Origin: UBA8949 sp942493365
GTDB taxonomy: Bacteria; Bacillota; Clostridia; Saccharofermentanales; UBA5734
Assembly (NCBI GenBank): GCA_942493365.1
Contig: OW818697.1
Coordinates: forward strand, 2,305,402-2,369,401
Direction: 5' to 3'
Length of the DNA: 64,000 bases
The notes under the pieces are model-generated. The model had not been told where the DNA came from, made no database searches, and saw nothing but the letters and a program-made list of their open reading frames with translations. Below are positions 24,601-34,269 of the stretch, piece by piece (the stretch's first letter is position 1; every line of letters begins with the position of its first letter). A program made the position numbers and the translations under genes.

Positions 24601-27600
24601 GCGCTGTCTCCCCATGTTTTTCCTAATACTTTTTCAACAAATACCCTGGCAATTTCCGGATCAAATTGCGTGCCGGCGCAGTGCATAATTTCCTGAGCCG
24701 CTTCCTCTTCGCTGTGTACTTTTTGGTAGGTCCTTATGCTGGTCATGGCGTCGTACGCGTCGGCCAGGCCAATGATTCTAGCCTGCAAGGAAATCTCGGT
24801 GCCTTTCAGACCGCGCGGGTAGCCGCTGCCGTCCCATTTCTCGTGGTGACACAGCACGTCGTTGGCAACCAGCGAAAACTCATTGACCGCACTGAGGATG
24901 CGGAAACCGATTTCCGGATGTTTCTGGATCTGTTTGAGCTCATGATGATTTAACTTATTATGTGAATTGAGTATGGCTTCGTCAACACCAATCTTGCCAA
25001 TATCGTGCATCAAGCCGGTAATCCTGATTTGTTCAATATCCTTGCGGTTGAAACCCATTTTTTCGGCAATGGCTTCACTCATTTCGCTGACGCGCTTGGA
25101 ATGCGCCATTTCACGGTTGCTTTTTGCAAATAGGGTGCTCATGATCAAATCGATCGTTTTGCTGCGCATACTGGAACTCTCGGACAGCTTGCGCCGGTAC
25201 ATATCGTCTTCCGCTTGCCTATAGATGTCCTTGATGTCATCCGTGTCTTGCAATTTGACCGCGTAACCAATCGATACCGAGAGGGTAATATTGTCCATTT
25301 TCTCGTTGGCAATGGCGGCGTTGATGCGCGCGATCAGTTTGTCAGCATGTTCGGAATCGGTTTCCGGCAAGAGAATTGCAAACTCATCGCCGCCAACCCG
25401 GGAGACGATGTCTTCAGCCCGGCACTCTCTTTTCAGTATGCTGGCAACTTTTTCCAGTAAAATGTCGCCGACCCTGTGCCCGAAGGCATCGTTGGTCAGC
25501 TTCAAGCCATTGACATCGGCCATAATCAAGGTGAGATGACTGGCTTTAAGTTGGTCGAGCTGTTTCATCTGATCGTCAAAATGGCGACGATTGTAGAGGC
25601 CGGTCAGGTGATCGTGGTAGCTGAGATATTCGATTTCATCCTGCTTTTTCTTTTTTTCCGAAACATCACGGAAGACCAGCACCACACCAATTATCTGGCC
25701 ATTGTCCTGCACAATGGGTGCCGCGTTTTGTTCAATCGAACGCTCGGTTCCGTCTTTGCCGATCAGAATGCAGTTGCTGTCGACTTCAATGATCTTGCCG
25801 CTGCACAGCACGGCATACACAATGTCCTCACAAGGTTCTCGAGATAACTCATCGACAACGGCAAAGACGTCCTGAATCAGTTTGCCTTTTGCTTGTGATT
25901 GCGTCCAGCCGGTCAGTGCTTCGGCGACGCGGTTGACCAGCACAATATGCCCTTGATGGTCGGTCGAAATGACGCCATCGCCAACCGATGCCAACGTCGT
26001 TTTCAACAAACTGTTTTCGTTGGCCAGCGCGATTTCCAGGTTTTTGCGCTCGGTGATCACCTCGGTGTAGATGATGATGCCGCCGATCTGGCCGTCGTTT
26101 TCATACCAAGGCCGGCACTCCCATCGCGTCCAGTCCGTGGTGCCATCGGCTCTGGGGTAGGGATCCTCTTCGGCGCTGGAAATCTCGCCCTTGAGCGCCT
26201 TTTGATGAACAATCCGCCATTTCTGCGGCAGGTCGGGGAAGACGTCGTAATGATGTTTGCCAATGATATCTTTGTCTTCGATGCCGTAATCGTCCAGATA
26301 GCGCTGGCTGACATAAAGGTAATTCAAGTCGCGGTCATGCACGGCAATGGCACTTTTGTTATGCTCAATGATGTAGCGCATCAGCTCATGCGAATGGGTC
26401 AGCTCGATGTCAGCCCGTTTGCGATCAGAGATGTCCAGGATATTGGACAGAATGACCGGCTCGTTGGCAACATGAATGATCTGGGCTGCGAAAAGGGCTA
26501 CGATGATCTGTCCATCCTTCTTTCTGAATGAGTATTCCTTGTTGGAGACGGATTCGCCTCGACTCAGTCGGGTCATAACCGCTTCCCGATCCTTGGGATC
26601 GGCCCACAAATTCAGCATGATCGATGAACTGGCCATCGCTTCCTGGCGCGTGTACCCCGAAGCTCGGCAAAAAGCCTCATTGACGTCCAACAGCTGACCA
26701 TCGCTGACCCGAGTGATTGTGATCACGCTAGGTGAAGAATGAAAAATTTTGGCAAACCGCTCCTCACTTTCGCGAAGCTTGAATTCAGCCAGTTTGCGGC
26801 TGGTTATGTCGATCGAGTGGGTCAGCGCCAGAACGACGTTGTTATTTTCATCTTTGATCGGACTGATTGTCGCCTGAAAATAAAGTGTTTTATTTTTGAG
26901 CGGCACGGTGACTTCCAGCGATTCGCTTGTGCCGGTTCGGAAAACTTTTTGCACGGCAGCAAAGCGATAGTCAGCCTGCTCCTGGTCATAGATATCCCAG
27001 AATGACTTGCCGATAAAGTATTCCGGAGTCTGGTCAAATGTTTTGGCAAAGACCGAGTTGGTAAATTGATAGACGCCTTTTTCGTCCACGCAGAAAATGA
27101 CATCGCAGGAACTTTCGATCAGCGATCGATATTTCATTTCACTAACGCGCAACTCGTTCTCGATCGCTTTGAACTGGCTGATATCACTGAGCACGGCGCG
27201 GCAAACCGTTTGGCCTTGCTCATCCTGCTGTGTCTTCGCGGTCAGATGTGCCCAAAAAACTGACTTGTCGTTTCTGATCATGCGCAGTTCGCATTGCTGC
27301 GGATCGCCCGTGCTAAAAAGGACTTTGCGGTGACGGTAATAAATATCCTGGTCATCCTTGAGAATAAATTTGGATATTGCCTTGCGGACCAAACCGCCTC
27401 TTGGTGTACGCAATAAATCACAGGCGGCCAGATTGGCTTCCAAAACAAGGCCGGCCTCATTAATGGTCGCATAGCCGACCGGCGCCAGATCGTAAAGATC
27501 GAAATAGCGCGTCCTGGCCAGTTCCAGCTCCAACTGAATGCGCCGCAATTCTTCGTTTTGCATTTCGAGTTCGATCTGATGCACCCGCAGCTCGTGCAGG

Positions 27601-27683
27601 GTTTGCTGCTGTTCATCCGTTGATTGGACAGACCGGTCACCGGATCGTATGCTTTGATCGGGGATATCTCTTCGCTTTACCAT
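24597..27683 (-). CDS. PAS-GGDEF-HD-GYP c-di-GMP turnover protein
   Basis: The ~1028-residue soluble protein begins with an acidic coiled segment (ELRVHQIELEMQNEELRRIQ), then five PAS-like sensor domains up to about residue 660 (for example MKYRSLIESSCDVIFCVDEKG and LLKTTLASVGDGVISTDHQG). A GGDEF domain follows (~670-830; YHDHLTGLYNRRHF, VGGDEFAILLPE), then an HD-GYP domain (~850-1020; AHSKRVSEM, MHDIGKIGVDEAIL, CHHEKWDGSGYPRGL). Both catalytic motif sets look intact, so it may both make and destroy c-di-GMP under PAS control. ATG 27683 has GAGG six bases upstream; the frame is open to another ATG at 27695. It sits between the CheB-CheR gene and the nucleotidase gene. Confidence 0.93.
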   Translation of the reverse strand: MVKRRDIPDQSIRSGDRSVQSTDEQQQTLHELRVHQIELEMQNEELRRIQLELELARTRYFDLYDLAPVGYATINEAGLVLEANLAACDLLRTPRGGLVRKAISKFILKDDQDIYYRHRKVLFSTGDPQQCELRMIRNDKSVFWAHLTAKTQQDEQGQTVCRAVLSDISQFKAIENELRVSEMKYRSLIESSCDVIFCVDEKGVYQFTNSVFAKTFDQTPEYFIGKSFWDIYDQEQADYRFAAVQKVFRTGTSESLEVTVPLKNKTLYFQATISPIKDENNNVVLALTHSIDITSRKLAEFKLRESEERFAKIFHSSPSVITITRVSDGQLLDVNEAFCRASGYTRQEAMASSSIMLNLWADPKDREAVMTRLSRGESVSNKEYSFRKKDGQIIVALFAAQIIHVANEPVILSNILDISDRKRADIELTHSHELMRYIIEHNKSAIAVHDRDLNYLYVSQRYLDDYGIEDKDIIGKHHYDVFPDLPQKWRIVHQKALKGEISSAEEDPYPRADGTTDWTRWECRPWYENDGQIGGIIIYTEVITERKNLEIALANENSLLKTTLASVGDGVISTDHQGHIVLVNRVAEALTGWTQSQAKGKLIQDVFAVVDELSREPCEDIVYAVLCSGKIIEVDSNCILIGKDGTERSIEQNAAPIVQDNGQIIGVVLVFRDVSEKKKKQDEIEYLSYHDHLTGLYNRRHFDDQMKQLDQLKASHLTLIMADVNGLKLTNDAFGHRVGDILLEKVASILKRECRAEDIVSRVGGDEFAILLPETDSEHADKLIARINAAIANEKMDNITLSVSIGYAVKLQDTDDIKDIYRQAEDDMYRRKLSESSSMRSKTIDLIMSTLFAKSNREMAHSKRVSEMSEAIAEKMGFNRKDIEQIRITGLMHDIGKIGVDEAILNSHNKLNHHELKQIQKHPEIGFRILSAVNEFSLVANDVLCHHEKWDGSGYPRGLKGTEISLQARIIGLADAYDAMTSIRTYQKVHSEEEAAQEIMHCAGTQFDPEIARVFVEKVLGKTWGDSA

Positions 27684-27707
27684 GGCACGCCTCATGATCT
27701 GACTCTG

Positions 27708-30686
27708 CTATTTGGCTTCTCGTTCTGTGGTTGCAATCGCATAAATTTGCCCGGCTTCATCCTGTAATGCTGTGGCGGTGACCCAAACATTTAGCACAGC
27801 ACCATTCTTGGCTGTTCTCTGGGTTCGATAGGGCTCTATCACCTCGGATTGGGTAAGTTTGTAAAGAATCGCCATTTCGTCATTTTTATGATCTTTGGGA
27901 ATACGGTCGCGAACATTCATTTGCAGGGCCTCGGCCTCAAGCCAACCATACATGCGACAGGCGGATGGATTCCATGCCATGATCCTGCCATCCATGCTCT
28001 GAACAGTGATCGCGTCGTGAGAGTCCCGCACCACCACAGCCAGCCGCAACAGATCATTGGCCTGCTTGAGAACTTGACGCGCCTGAACGGTTGACGAAAT
28101 ATCAACAAAGGTCAGCACGGCACCTTCAATAACATTATCAAGAGTACGGTAGGGCTGAATCCGCATGGAATACCATCGGTCATCGGTCGTCGGCAACTCA
28201 ATCTCTTTGGCCGTCAAGGTGTCCAGTACAGCCTGGATGTCGGGTGCCAAACAATTATAACTTGTCAAATTGGTCGCGATGTGCGTGATCGGCCGACCAA
28301 CATCACTGGCAATCAGGTTGATGATGCGGGTTGCCGAGGGGGTAAACCGCAGTATTTGCAATTGATGATTGACAAACACCGTGCCGATGCCGGTACCGGC
28401 CACCAGATTGTTCATGTCATTGTTGACCCGCGACAAGTCGGCGACATTGTTTTGCAGTTCGGTGTTAACCGTCGTCAGCTCCTCGTTCATGGACTGCAGT
28501 TCTTCTTTGGACGTTTCCAGCTCTTCGTTGGTCGACTGCATTTCTTCGTTGACCGACTGCAACTCTTCATTGGACGATTTAAGTTCTTCGTTGATGGTTT
28601 GCAATTCTTCGTTGGCTGACTGCAGGTATTCATCTTTGGTAATAAGCTCTTTCTGAAGTGCGGCTATTCGGGCATCGTTGTCGGGCAGTCCATTGATCGT
28701 GATCGCTCGATCCAAACTGTTCACGTTTTCCGGCATCTCCTCCAGCACAACCAGATAGAGCTGCGAGTCGTTGATTTCGGTCGAATCTGGCGCAACGGGG
28801 CAAACGATCATGTTAACCGTGACAATACGGCTTTTGTCTTTAATGTGCAAACCTGGACTGAATATCGTTTCGTTGGTTGTGACAGCTTTGCGCAAGGCAT
28901 TGGCCAGCTCAACCTGCAGCCCTTTGCGGGCCATTTTTAGAATATTATTGATACCGGATTCCCCGGGTGCAGGCTCAAGAAAGGCCCCGGTACGACCATG
29001 TAGATACAGCAAATCGCCATGGGCATTGATCAGCGCACCCGCAAGATTATCCCGATTGATCATGTTCTGTTCCGTCAGTTCCTTCAAGGATCGTTTGGCG
29101 GGTAGGGCTAGCCTGTCTCTTGGTTGCTGAACTTTGTCACGGGGCACCACGGATGAACTGTAATGCTTCGACATGCCCTCCCACAAGCTTTCATCAGTTT
29201 CTTTGCGCCTATAGAGCTTGGCTTTGCGATCGATGGCACTGAATAAATGATCCAATTCACCCAACGTTTCTGATGTGCCCAGAAAAAGTGCTCCGCCAGC
29301 ATTCAGGGCATAATGGAACAGCGGTATCAATTTACGCTGCAGACCGCCGCCCATGTAAATTAATAAATTGCGGCAGCTGATCAAGTCCAGCCTGGAAAAT
29401 GGCGGGTCAAGGATTATGTCCTGCTCGGAGAAAACCAGCATATCGCGAATACTCTTTTTGATGCGGTAGGATAAACCATCGGTTTCGAGGCTGAAAAACT
29501 CGGCCAGCCGTTCCGGTGAAATATCCGTAGCAATGCTGGACGAGTAAAAGCCGGTACGGGCAACAGCGATGGCCTGTCTGTCAATATCGGTCGCAAAAAT
29601 CAGTATTTTATAACTCTTTTTCAACATCTTCATGGCTTCCTGCAGCAGGATAGCAATCGAATAGGCTTCCTCACCGGTGGAGCAGCCCGCGCACCAGACG
29701 CGGATGGTTTCGCCGGCCGTTTTGTCGGCGAACAGCTTGGGAATCACCTGTTCCTTGAGGACCAGGAAGGCGTCAGGATCGCGGAAAAAGCTGGTCACTC
29801 CAATCAGCAGATCACGAAAAAGCGATTCCACCTCAATCGGAGACTGCTGGATGTATCTGGTGTAGCCGTCAATTGAATCAATCTGATTGACTGCCATCCG
29901 CCGTTCAATGCGTCGGTTGATGGTGCTCAACTTGTACTGCGAAAAATCGTGCCCGGTTTGGTCGCGCAGACGAACAAATATTTTTTTGAGCGCATTTTCG
30001 AACTTGGGTGCAGGCGTGTCGGAAACTCGAACGGGATTGCCATAGGCATGCGCGGCATAGGCGATGAGCTGGGCGGGCATTTCGGCTGGCGATATTTCAT
30101 AGTCAATCAGTCCCGTGGCTATGGCGCTGCGCGGCATACCATCGAACTCGGTTGATTCCGGGTTTTGCGCCATGGCCATGCCGCCTTCGGCCTTTATCGC
30201 TCGCACGCCCTGTGTGCCGTCGCTGCCGGTACCGGAGAGCACAATGCAAATGGCTTTTTCGTGAAGGTCTTGGGCAAGGGATCGGAAGAAGAAGTCAATC
30301 GGCAGACGCTGTCCGCGCGGTGCTGAGGGTTGCAGCAGCTGCAGGGTGCCATTGATAAAAGCCATGTCAAAGTTTGGCGGGATGATGTAAGCGCAATTGG
30401 GCTGAACGACCATGCCATCTTCCACTTCGAAAACCTGCATACAGGTAAAGTGCCTGATCAGTTCGGTCAAGATGCTTTTGTGATCCGGAGCCAGATGCTG
30501 AACCAACACAAAAGCCATGTCCGGGTTGGTATTGGCGGGCATGCCGGAAAAGAACGCTTCAAAAGCAGCCAGGCCGCCCGCCGATGCACCAATGCCTACG
30601 ATCGGGAAGTCACGTGCCGGATGGCTCGACTCAGAGTTTAGAGCCGGTTGATCGGTCTTTTTTGGATCTCTCTTCTTAATCGCCAT
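27708..30686 (-). CDS. CheB-CheR-PAS fusion signalling protein
   Basis: Residues ~20-205 form a CheB methylesterase domain with the catalytic triad region intact (GIGASAGGLAAFEAF, VQHLAPDHKSIL, SGTGSDGTQGVRAI, and MPRSAIATGL). Residues ~225-490 form a CheR methyltransferase (DFSQYKLSTINRRIERRM, RVWCAGCSTGEEAYSIAI, NLLIYMGG). Next comes a regular coiled coil of eight heptads around NEELQS, then two PAS domains to the end. Such fusions occur in signalling systems with or without chemotaxis; no receptor, CheA or CheW gene is nearby. ATG 30686 has AGGAG upstream, and the gene ends about 25 bp before the PAS-GGDEF-HD-GYP start. No receiver domain is present at the N terminus. Confidence 0.93.
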   Translation of the reverse strand: MAIKKRDPKKTDQPALNSESSHPARDFPIVGIGASAGGLAAFEAFFSGMPANTNPDMAFVLVQHLAPDHKSILTELIRHFTCMQVFEVEDGMVVQPNCAYIIPPNFDMAFINGTLQLLQPSAPRGQRLPIDFFFRSLAQDLHEKAICIVLSGTGSDGTQGVRAIKAEGGMAMAQNPESTEFDGMPRSAIATGLIDYEISPAEMPAQLIAYAAHAYGNPVRVSDTPAPKFENALKKIFVRLRDQTGHDFSQYKLSTINRRIERRMAVNQIDSIDGYTRYIQQSPIEVESLFRDLLIGVTSFFRDPDAFLVLKEQVIPKLFADKTAGETIRVWCAGCSTGEEAYSIAILLQEAMKMLKKSYKILIFATDIDRQAIAVARTGFYSSSIATDISPERLAEFFSLETDGLSYRIKKSIRDMLVFSEQDIILDPPFSRLDLISCRNLLIYMGGGLQRKLIPLFHYALNAGGALFLGTSETLGELDHLFSAIDRKAKLYRRKETDESLWEGMSKHYSSSVVPRDKVQQPRDRLALPAKRSLKELTEQNMINRDNLAGALINAHGDLLYLHGRTGAFLEPAPGESGINNILKMARKGLQVELANALRKAVTTNETIFSPGLHIKDKSRIVTVNMIVCPVAPDSTEINDSQLYLVVLEEMPENVNSLDRAITINGLPDNDARIAALQKELITKDEYLQSANEELQTINEELKSSNEELQSVNEEMQSTNEELETSKEELQSMNEELTTVNTELQNNVADLSRVNNDMNNLVAGTGIGTVFVNHQLQILRFTPSATRIINLIASDVGRPITHIATNLTSYNCLAPDIQAVLDTLTAKEIELPTTDDRWYSMRIQPYRTLDNVIEGAVLTFVDISSTVQARQVLKQANDLLRLAVVVRDSHDAITVQSMDGRIMAWNPSACRMYGWLEAEALQMNVRDRIPKDHKNDEMAILYKLTQSEVIEPYRTQRTAKNGAVLNVWVTATALQDEAGQIYAIATTEREAK

Positions 30687-30798
30687 AGCATCTCCTGCCC
30701 ATCTTGTGTTGCGCAGACTGCCAACCAAGAACAGTGCCGGTCCGGGATCAGATCGAGATTAAATCGAATGCATTTATTATATAACAGCTGACGTCTGA

Positions 30799-31149
30799 TT
30801 ACAGCAGTTTTTCACCAAATCTGCGGCCGCCAATCAGATGGAAGTGAACGTGATTGATCGTCTGGCCGCCATCTTTACCGCAATTGTTGATCAGGCGGAA
30901 ACCGCCAGCTGCGACGCCGGCCTTTTCGGCAATGCGGGGCACAGCTTTGAGGATGGCCGCCATAATTTTGCTGCCCTCTGCTGCGGCCGCCAGTTCGAGG
31001 ATGTCGCCGGCGTGGCAGCGGGGCACGATCAGGATATGCGTCGGTGCGACGGGGTGCAGGTCGTTGAAGGCAACCAGATCGTCGTCCTGATAAACCATTT
31101 TTGCGGGGATCTCACCGGCGATGATTTTACAAAAAACACAGTCGTGCAT
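30799..31149 (-). CDS. HIT family nucleotide hydrolase (HinT-like)
   Basis: The 116-residue protein has an N-terminal zinc-type CVFCKIIAGEIPAKMVY and the histidine triad as NHVHFHLIGGRRFG at the C terminus. HinT proteins hydrolyse nucleoside phosphoramidates and aminoacyl-adenylates. Its position 14 bp downstream of alaS fits a role in clearing aminoacyl-AMP, although that link is inference. Length is standard. It is probably expressed from the alaS promoter. Confidence 0.93.
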   Translation of the reverse strand: MHDCVFCKIIAGEIPAKMVYQDDDLVAFNDLHPVAPTHILIVPRCHAGDILELAAAAEGSKIMAAILKAVPRIAEKAGVAAGGFRLINNCGKDGGQTINHVHFHLIGGRRFGEKLL

Positions 31150-31163
31150 GGTGTCGCCTCCAT

Positions 31164-33827
31164 TTATTTTGAAGTTTGTTGAATGGCCAGCTCGCGGGCC
31201 GCCCGCAGGGCTGCCGGGATTTTCTCCACATCGCGGCCGCCGGCCTGCGCCATGTCGGGGCGACCGCCGCCGCCACCGCCGGTCAGACTGGCAGCCTGCT
31301 TGACGAGATTGCCGGCGTGGACACCGGCTTTGACGGCCTCCGGCGAGGCCATGGCCACCAGCGCGACTTTGTCCTGGGTCCTGGCCGCCAGTACGACGAC
31401 GCCCGGCGCGATCAGATCGCGAATGCGATCAGCCGCGTCGCGCAGCTGGTCGGCGTCGGCCACAGCGATTTCGCCCGTGACCAGGCGCAGACCGTTGATG
31501 GTTTCGGCGGTTGCCGCCAGCTCATCGGCGGCAGCGGCGATTTGACCACCCTGGACGGCGGCCAAAGCCCTTTCCAGTTGTTTGCTGTTTTCCAGGGTTT
31601 GGCTGATTTTGGCCAGCAACTCCTGCGGCTGCGCCTTGAACAATCCGGCCGCTTCCTGCACCAGCATATCCTGCTGGCGCACGGCCTGCCAGGCCGCCTG
31701 GCCGGTGATGCCTTCGATGCGCCGGACGCCCGCGGCCACGCCGCCCTCAGAAACCAGGCGGAAGAGACAGGCCTCGGATGACTGCTTGAGGTGGGTGCCG
31801 CCGCACAGCTCGCGGCTGAAATCGCCGACGGTGATGACGCGGACGCTGTCGCCGTATTTTTCGTCAAACAGCGCCATGGCACCGGTCTGGCGGGCCTCGT
31901 CGAGGCTCATGATGGTCGTGTTGACCGGATCGTTGCGCAGGATGGCATCGTTGACGATCTGTTCGACCGTCAGTTTTTCGTCGATGGTCAGTGGTTGAAA
32001 ATGATGAAAGTCAAAGCGCAGGCGGTCGGCAGAAACGGCCGAACCAGCCTGGGTGACGTGATCGCCGAGAACCTGCTGCAACGCTTTGTGCAGCAGATGG
32101 GTGGTGGTGTGGTTGCGGGCGGTGGCCAGACGGTTGGCGGGATCGACCTGCAGGCTGACCGCTTCGCCAGTGCGCAGGATGCCCTCCTCGACCAGGGCGG
32201 CATGCTGGATCAGCCCTTCGGCCGTTTTGGTCGTGTCCTGAACCGACAGGCGACCGTTTTCGGTGACGATGACGCCGGTGTCGCCGGCCTGACCGCCGGA
32301 AGCTGCGTAAAACGGCGAACGAGTGGTGATGACGATGACGGTCTGGCCTTCCTCGACCGATTCAACCAGCTGGAGGCCATTGAGTTCGCCGTTGCTGACC
32401 AGGATAGCCAAAACCTGTGCTTGATCGTTCAGCAGGTCGTAACCGGTGAAGACTGTGGCTTTACTGCGGTCAACACCTTCCGGCAGCGCGGCCTGACTCC
32501 AGGCCGAACCGGCCTTGTCGCGCAGCGCCTTGCGGGCCATGTCGCGTTGTTTGTTCATTTCGAGGTGGAAGCCGGCCTCGTCGATCTGAAGGCCTTGCTC
32601 TTCGGCGATTTCACGGGTCAGATCGAGTGGAAAGCCGTAAGTGTCGTGCAGGCGGAAGACCTCTTCGCCGCCCAGAATGGCGCGGCCGGCGGCGCGGGCA
32701 GCGGCCAGGTAACCGTCGAGGATGGCCGACCCCTGCTGAATGGTCTCTTCAAATCGCTCTTCTTCGATGCGGATGACGCGGGTAATCTGATCCTGGCGCG
32801 CGCCCAGCTCGGGATAGGCGGTGACCGATTCGCGAATGACAACGCGGGCGACCTGGTGCAGGAACGATCCCTCGATGCCCAGCATGCGGCCAAAGCGGGC
32901 AGCGCGGCGCAGCAGGCGGCGCAGCACGTAGCCGCGGCCTTCGTTGGAGGGCACGATGCCGTCGCTGACCATCATGACCGTGCTGCGGATGTGGTCGGTG
33001 ATGACGCGAATGGCCGTATCGGTTTTGCCGTCGCGGCCGTAATCGGCCTTGGCGGTTTTGCAGATGAAGTCGAGAATGGCGCGGATGGTGTCGACCTCGA
33101 ACAGGTTGTCGACGCCCTGCATGATGCAGGCCAGACGTTCGAGCCCCATGCCGGTGTCGATGTTTTTCTTGGTCAGCGGCGTGTAGCTGCCATCTTCCTC
33201 GCGGTTGTACTGGGTGAAAACCAAGTTCCAAAATTCGACGTAACGGTCGCAGTCGCAGCCGACCTGGCAATCGGGCTTGTCACAACCCTTGTCGGCGCCG
33301 CGGTCAAAGTAAATCTCCGAGCAGGGGCCGCAGGGGCCGATGCCGTGTTCCCAGAAATTATCAGCCTTGCCCAGACGGAAAATCTTGGTCGCCGGCAGGC
33401 CGACAACGTCTTGCCAGATTTGCCAGGCCTCGTCATCCTCTTGATAGACGGTGACAAATAGCTTGTCCTCGGGCATTTTCATGACTTTGGTGCAAAATTC
33501 CCAAGCCCAGACGATGATTTCCTTCTTGAAATAGTCGCCGAAGGAAAAATTGCCCAGCATCTCAAAATAGGTGCCGTGGCGCGACGTCTTGCCGACGCGC
33601 TCAATGTCGGGCGTGCGGATGCACTTCTGGCAGGTGGTCACCCGCGGCGAGGGCGGCGTCTGCGCGCCGGTAAAATAAGGCTTGAGCGGCGTCATGCCGG
33701 CGTTGATCAGCAAAATCGAGGGGTCGTTTTTCGGCACCAGCGAGAAGCTGGGCAGCCGCAAATGACCTTTGGATTCAAAGTAGGCCAGGAACATTTCACG
33801 GATTTGGTTCAAACTGTAAGGTTGCAT
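31164..33827 (-). CDS. alaS: Alanyl-tRNA synthetase
   Basis: AlaS charges tRNA-Ala and edits mischarged Ser and Gly. The 887-residue protein is complete. The aminoacylation core has YFESKGHLRLPSFSLVP and motif 2 NFSFGDYFKKE, and RGYVLRRLLRRAARFGR lies around residue 295. The editing domain has the zinc site HTTTHLLHKALQQVLGDHV (~570) with CGGTHLKQSSEA (~675). The C-terminal DHHA1 domain carries the glycine-rich SGGGGGGRPDMAQAGG-type sequence. It has its own promoter, no T-box leader, and a HIT gene behind it. Confidence 0.97.
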   Translation of the reverse strand: MQPYSLNQIREMFLAYFESKGHLRLPSFSLVPKNDPSILLINAGMTPLKPYFTGAQTPPSPRVTTCQKCIRTPDIERVGKTSRHGTYFEMLGNFSFGDYFKKEIIVWAWEFCTKVMKMPEDKLFVTVYQEDDEAWQIWQDVVGLPATKIFRLGKADNFWEHGIGPCGPCSEIYFDRGADKGCDKPDCQVGCDCDRYVEFWNLVFTQYNREEDGSYTPLTKKNIDTGMGLERLACIMQGVDNLFEVDTIRAILDFICKTAKADYGRDGKTDTAIRVITDHIRSTVMMVSDGIVPSNEGRGYVLRRLLRRAARFGRMLGIEGSFLHQVARVVIRESVTAYPELGARQDQITRVIRIEEERFEETIQQGSAILDGYLAAARAAGRAILGGEEVFRLHDTYGFPLDLTREIAEEQGLQIDEAGFHLEMNKQRDMARKALRDKAGSAWSQAALPEGVDRSKATVFTGYDLLNDQAQVLAILVSNGELNGLQLVESVEEGQTVIVITTRSPFYAASGGQAGDTGVIVTENGRLSVQDTTKTAEGLIQHAALVEEGILRTGEAVSLQVDPANRLATARNHTTTHLLHKALQQVLGDHVTQAGSAVSADRLRFDFHHFQPLTIDEKLTVEQIVNDAILRNDPVNTTIMSLDEARQTGAMALFDEKYGDSVRVITVGDFSRELCGGTHLKQSSEACLFRLVSEGGVAAGVRRIEGITGQAAWQAVRQQDMLVQEAAGLFKAQPQELLAKISQTLENSKQLERALAAVQGGQIAAAADELAATAETINGLRLVTGEIAVADADQLRDAADRIRDLIAPGVVVLAARTQDKVALVAMASPEAVKAGVHAGNLVKQAASLTGGGGGGRPDMAQAGGRDVEKIPAALRAARELAIQQTSK

Positions 33828-33865
33828 AATTGCAAGCCGCTCCTTTTGCTTTGAGAATGGTTTAA

Positions 33866-33894
33866 ATTCTACACTAAAAGCGGCGGGTCAGCAA
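33866..33894 (-). promoter_or_regulatory. Promoter of alaS
   Basis: On the minus strand TTGCTG (33894-33889), a 17-bp spacer and TAGAAT (33871-33866), about 40 bp before the alaS start. The short distance leaves no space for a T-box riboswitch. Confidence 0.65.
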
Positions 33895-33960
33895 TCAGAG
33901 CAACCATACAATTCTCTGTCGAGCGTTTCGATAAGATCATTTATAAATTGATTATCTTCG

Positions 33961-34269
33961 CTATTTTAAAAGATTACCGTATTCTGTCGAACCATGAGCG
34001 ATGTGATAGACATATGCCACATCGCCAACTAATCGATAGATACAAAGATATTGATCACATATCAGCATCCGATAATCCTGTCCTTTTAATTCGTTATCTG
34101 GTACATGCGTACAAGACAATGGAAATTCCGCGAGCCGTTCCAATGCATCCAGAATTCTGTCTGTGATCTTCTTTGCGGAAATGGGTCCCACCATCTGCAG
34201 ATGATAATCTGCGATTTCTTCAAGTTCTCTCCAGGCCGATTCAAGTATTTCGACCTTAATCTTTGGCAT
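33961..34269 (-). CDS. RelE/ParE-type toxin
   Basis: The 102-residue product has the ParE/RelE toxin pattern: SAWRELEEIADYHLQMVGPISAKKITDRI (in two blocks), LAEFPLSC, then DYRMLICDQYLCIYRLVGD and YVYHIAHGSTEY at the C terminus. Relatives either cleave mRNA at the ribosome or poison gyrase; which applies cannot be told from sequence. The ATG at 34269 overlaps the antitoxin gene by 14 bp, so translation is coupled. The surrounding DNA is AT-rich compared with neighbours, consistent with acquisition. Confidence 0.85.
   Translation of the reverse strand: MPKIKVEILESAWRELEEIADYHLQMVGPISAKKITDRILDALERLAEFPLSCTHVPDNELKGQDYRMLICDQYLCIYRLVGDVAYVYHIAHGSTEYGNLLK

Noticed and set aside
23299..24696. Long open frame antisense to the 5'-nucleotidase
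   Set aside because: Shadow frame; the minus-strand gene has all family motifs.
28450..28620. Tandem DNA repeat or CRISPR-like array
   Set aside because: The periodicity comes from coding a regular coiled coil; repeats are imperfect at DNA level and there are no spacers. No CRISPR array was found anywhere.
31791..33461. Long open frame antisense to alaS
   Set aside because: Valine, glycine and alanine-rich shadow frame; alaS on the other strand is complete and well supported.
33901..33960. AT-rich inverted repeat with the palindrome ATTTATAAAT between the toxin gene and alaS
   Set aside because: Weak arms without a T-run; could be chance in an AT-rich patch.
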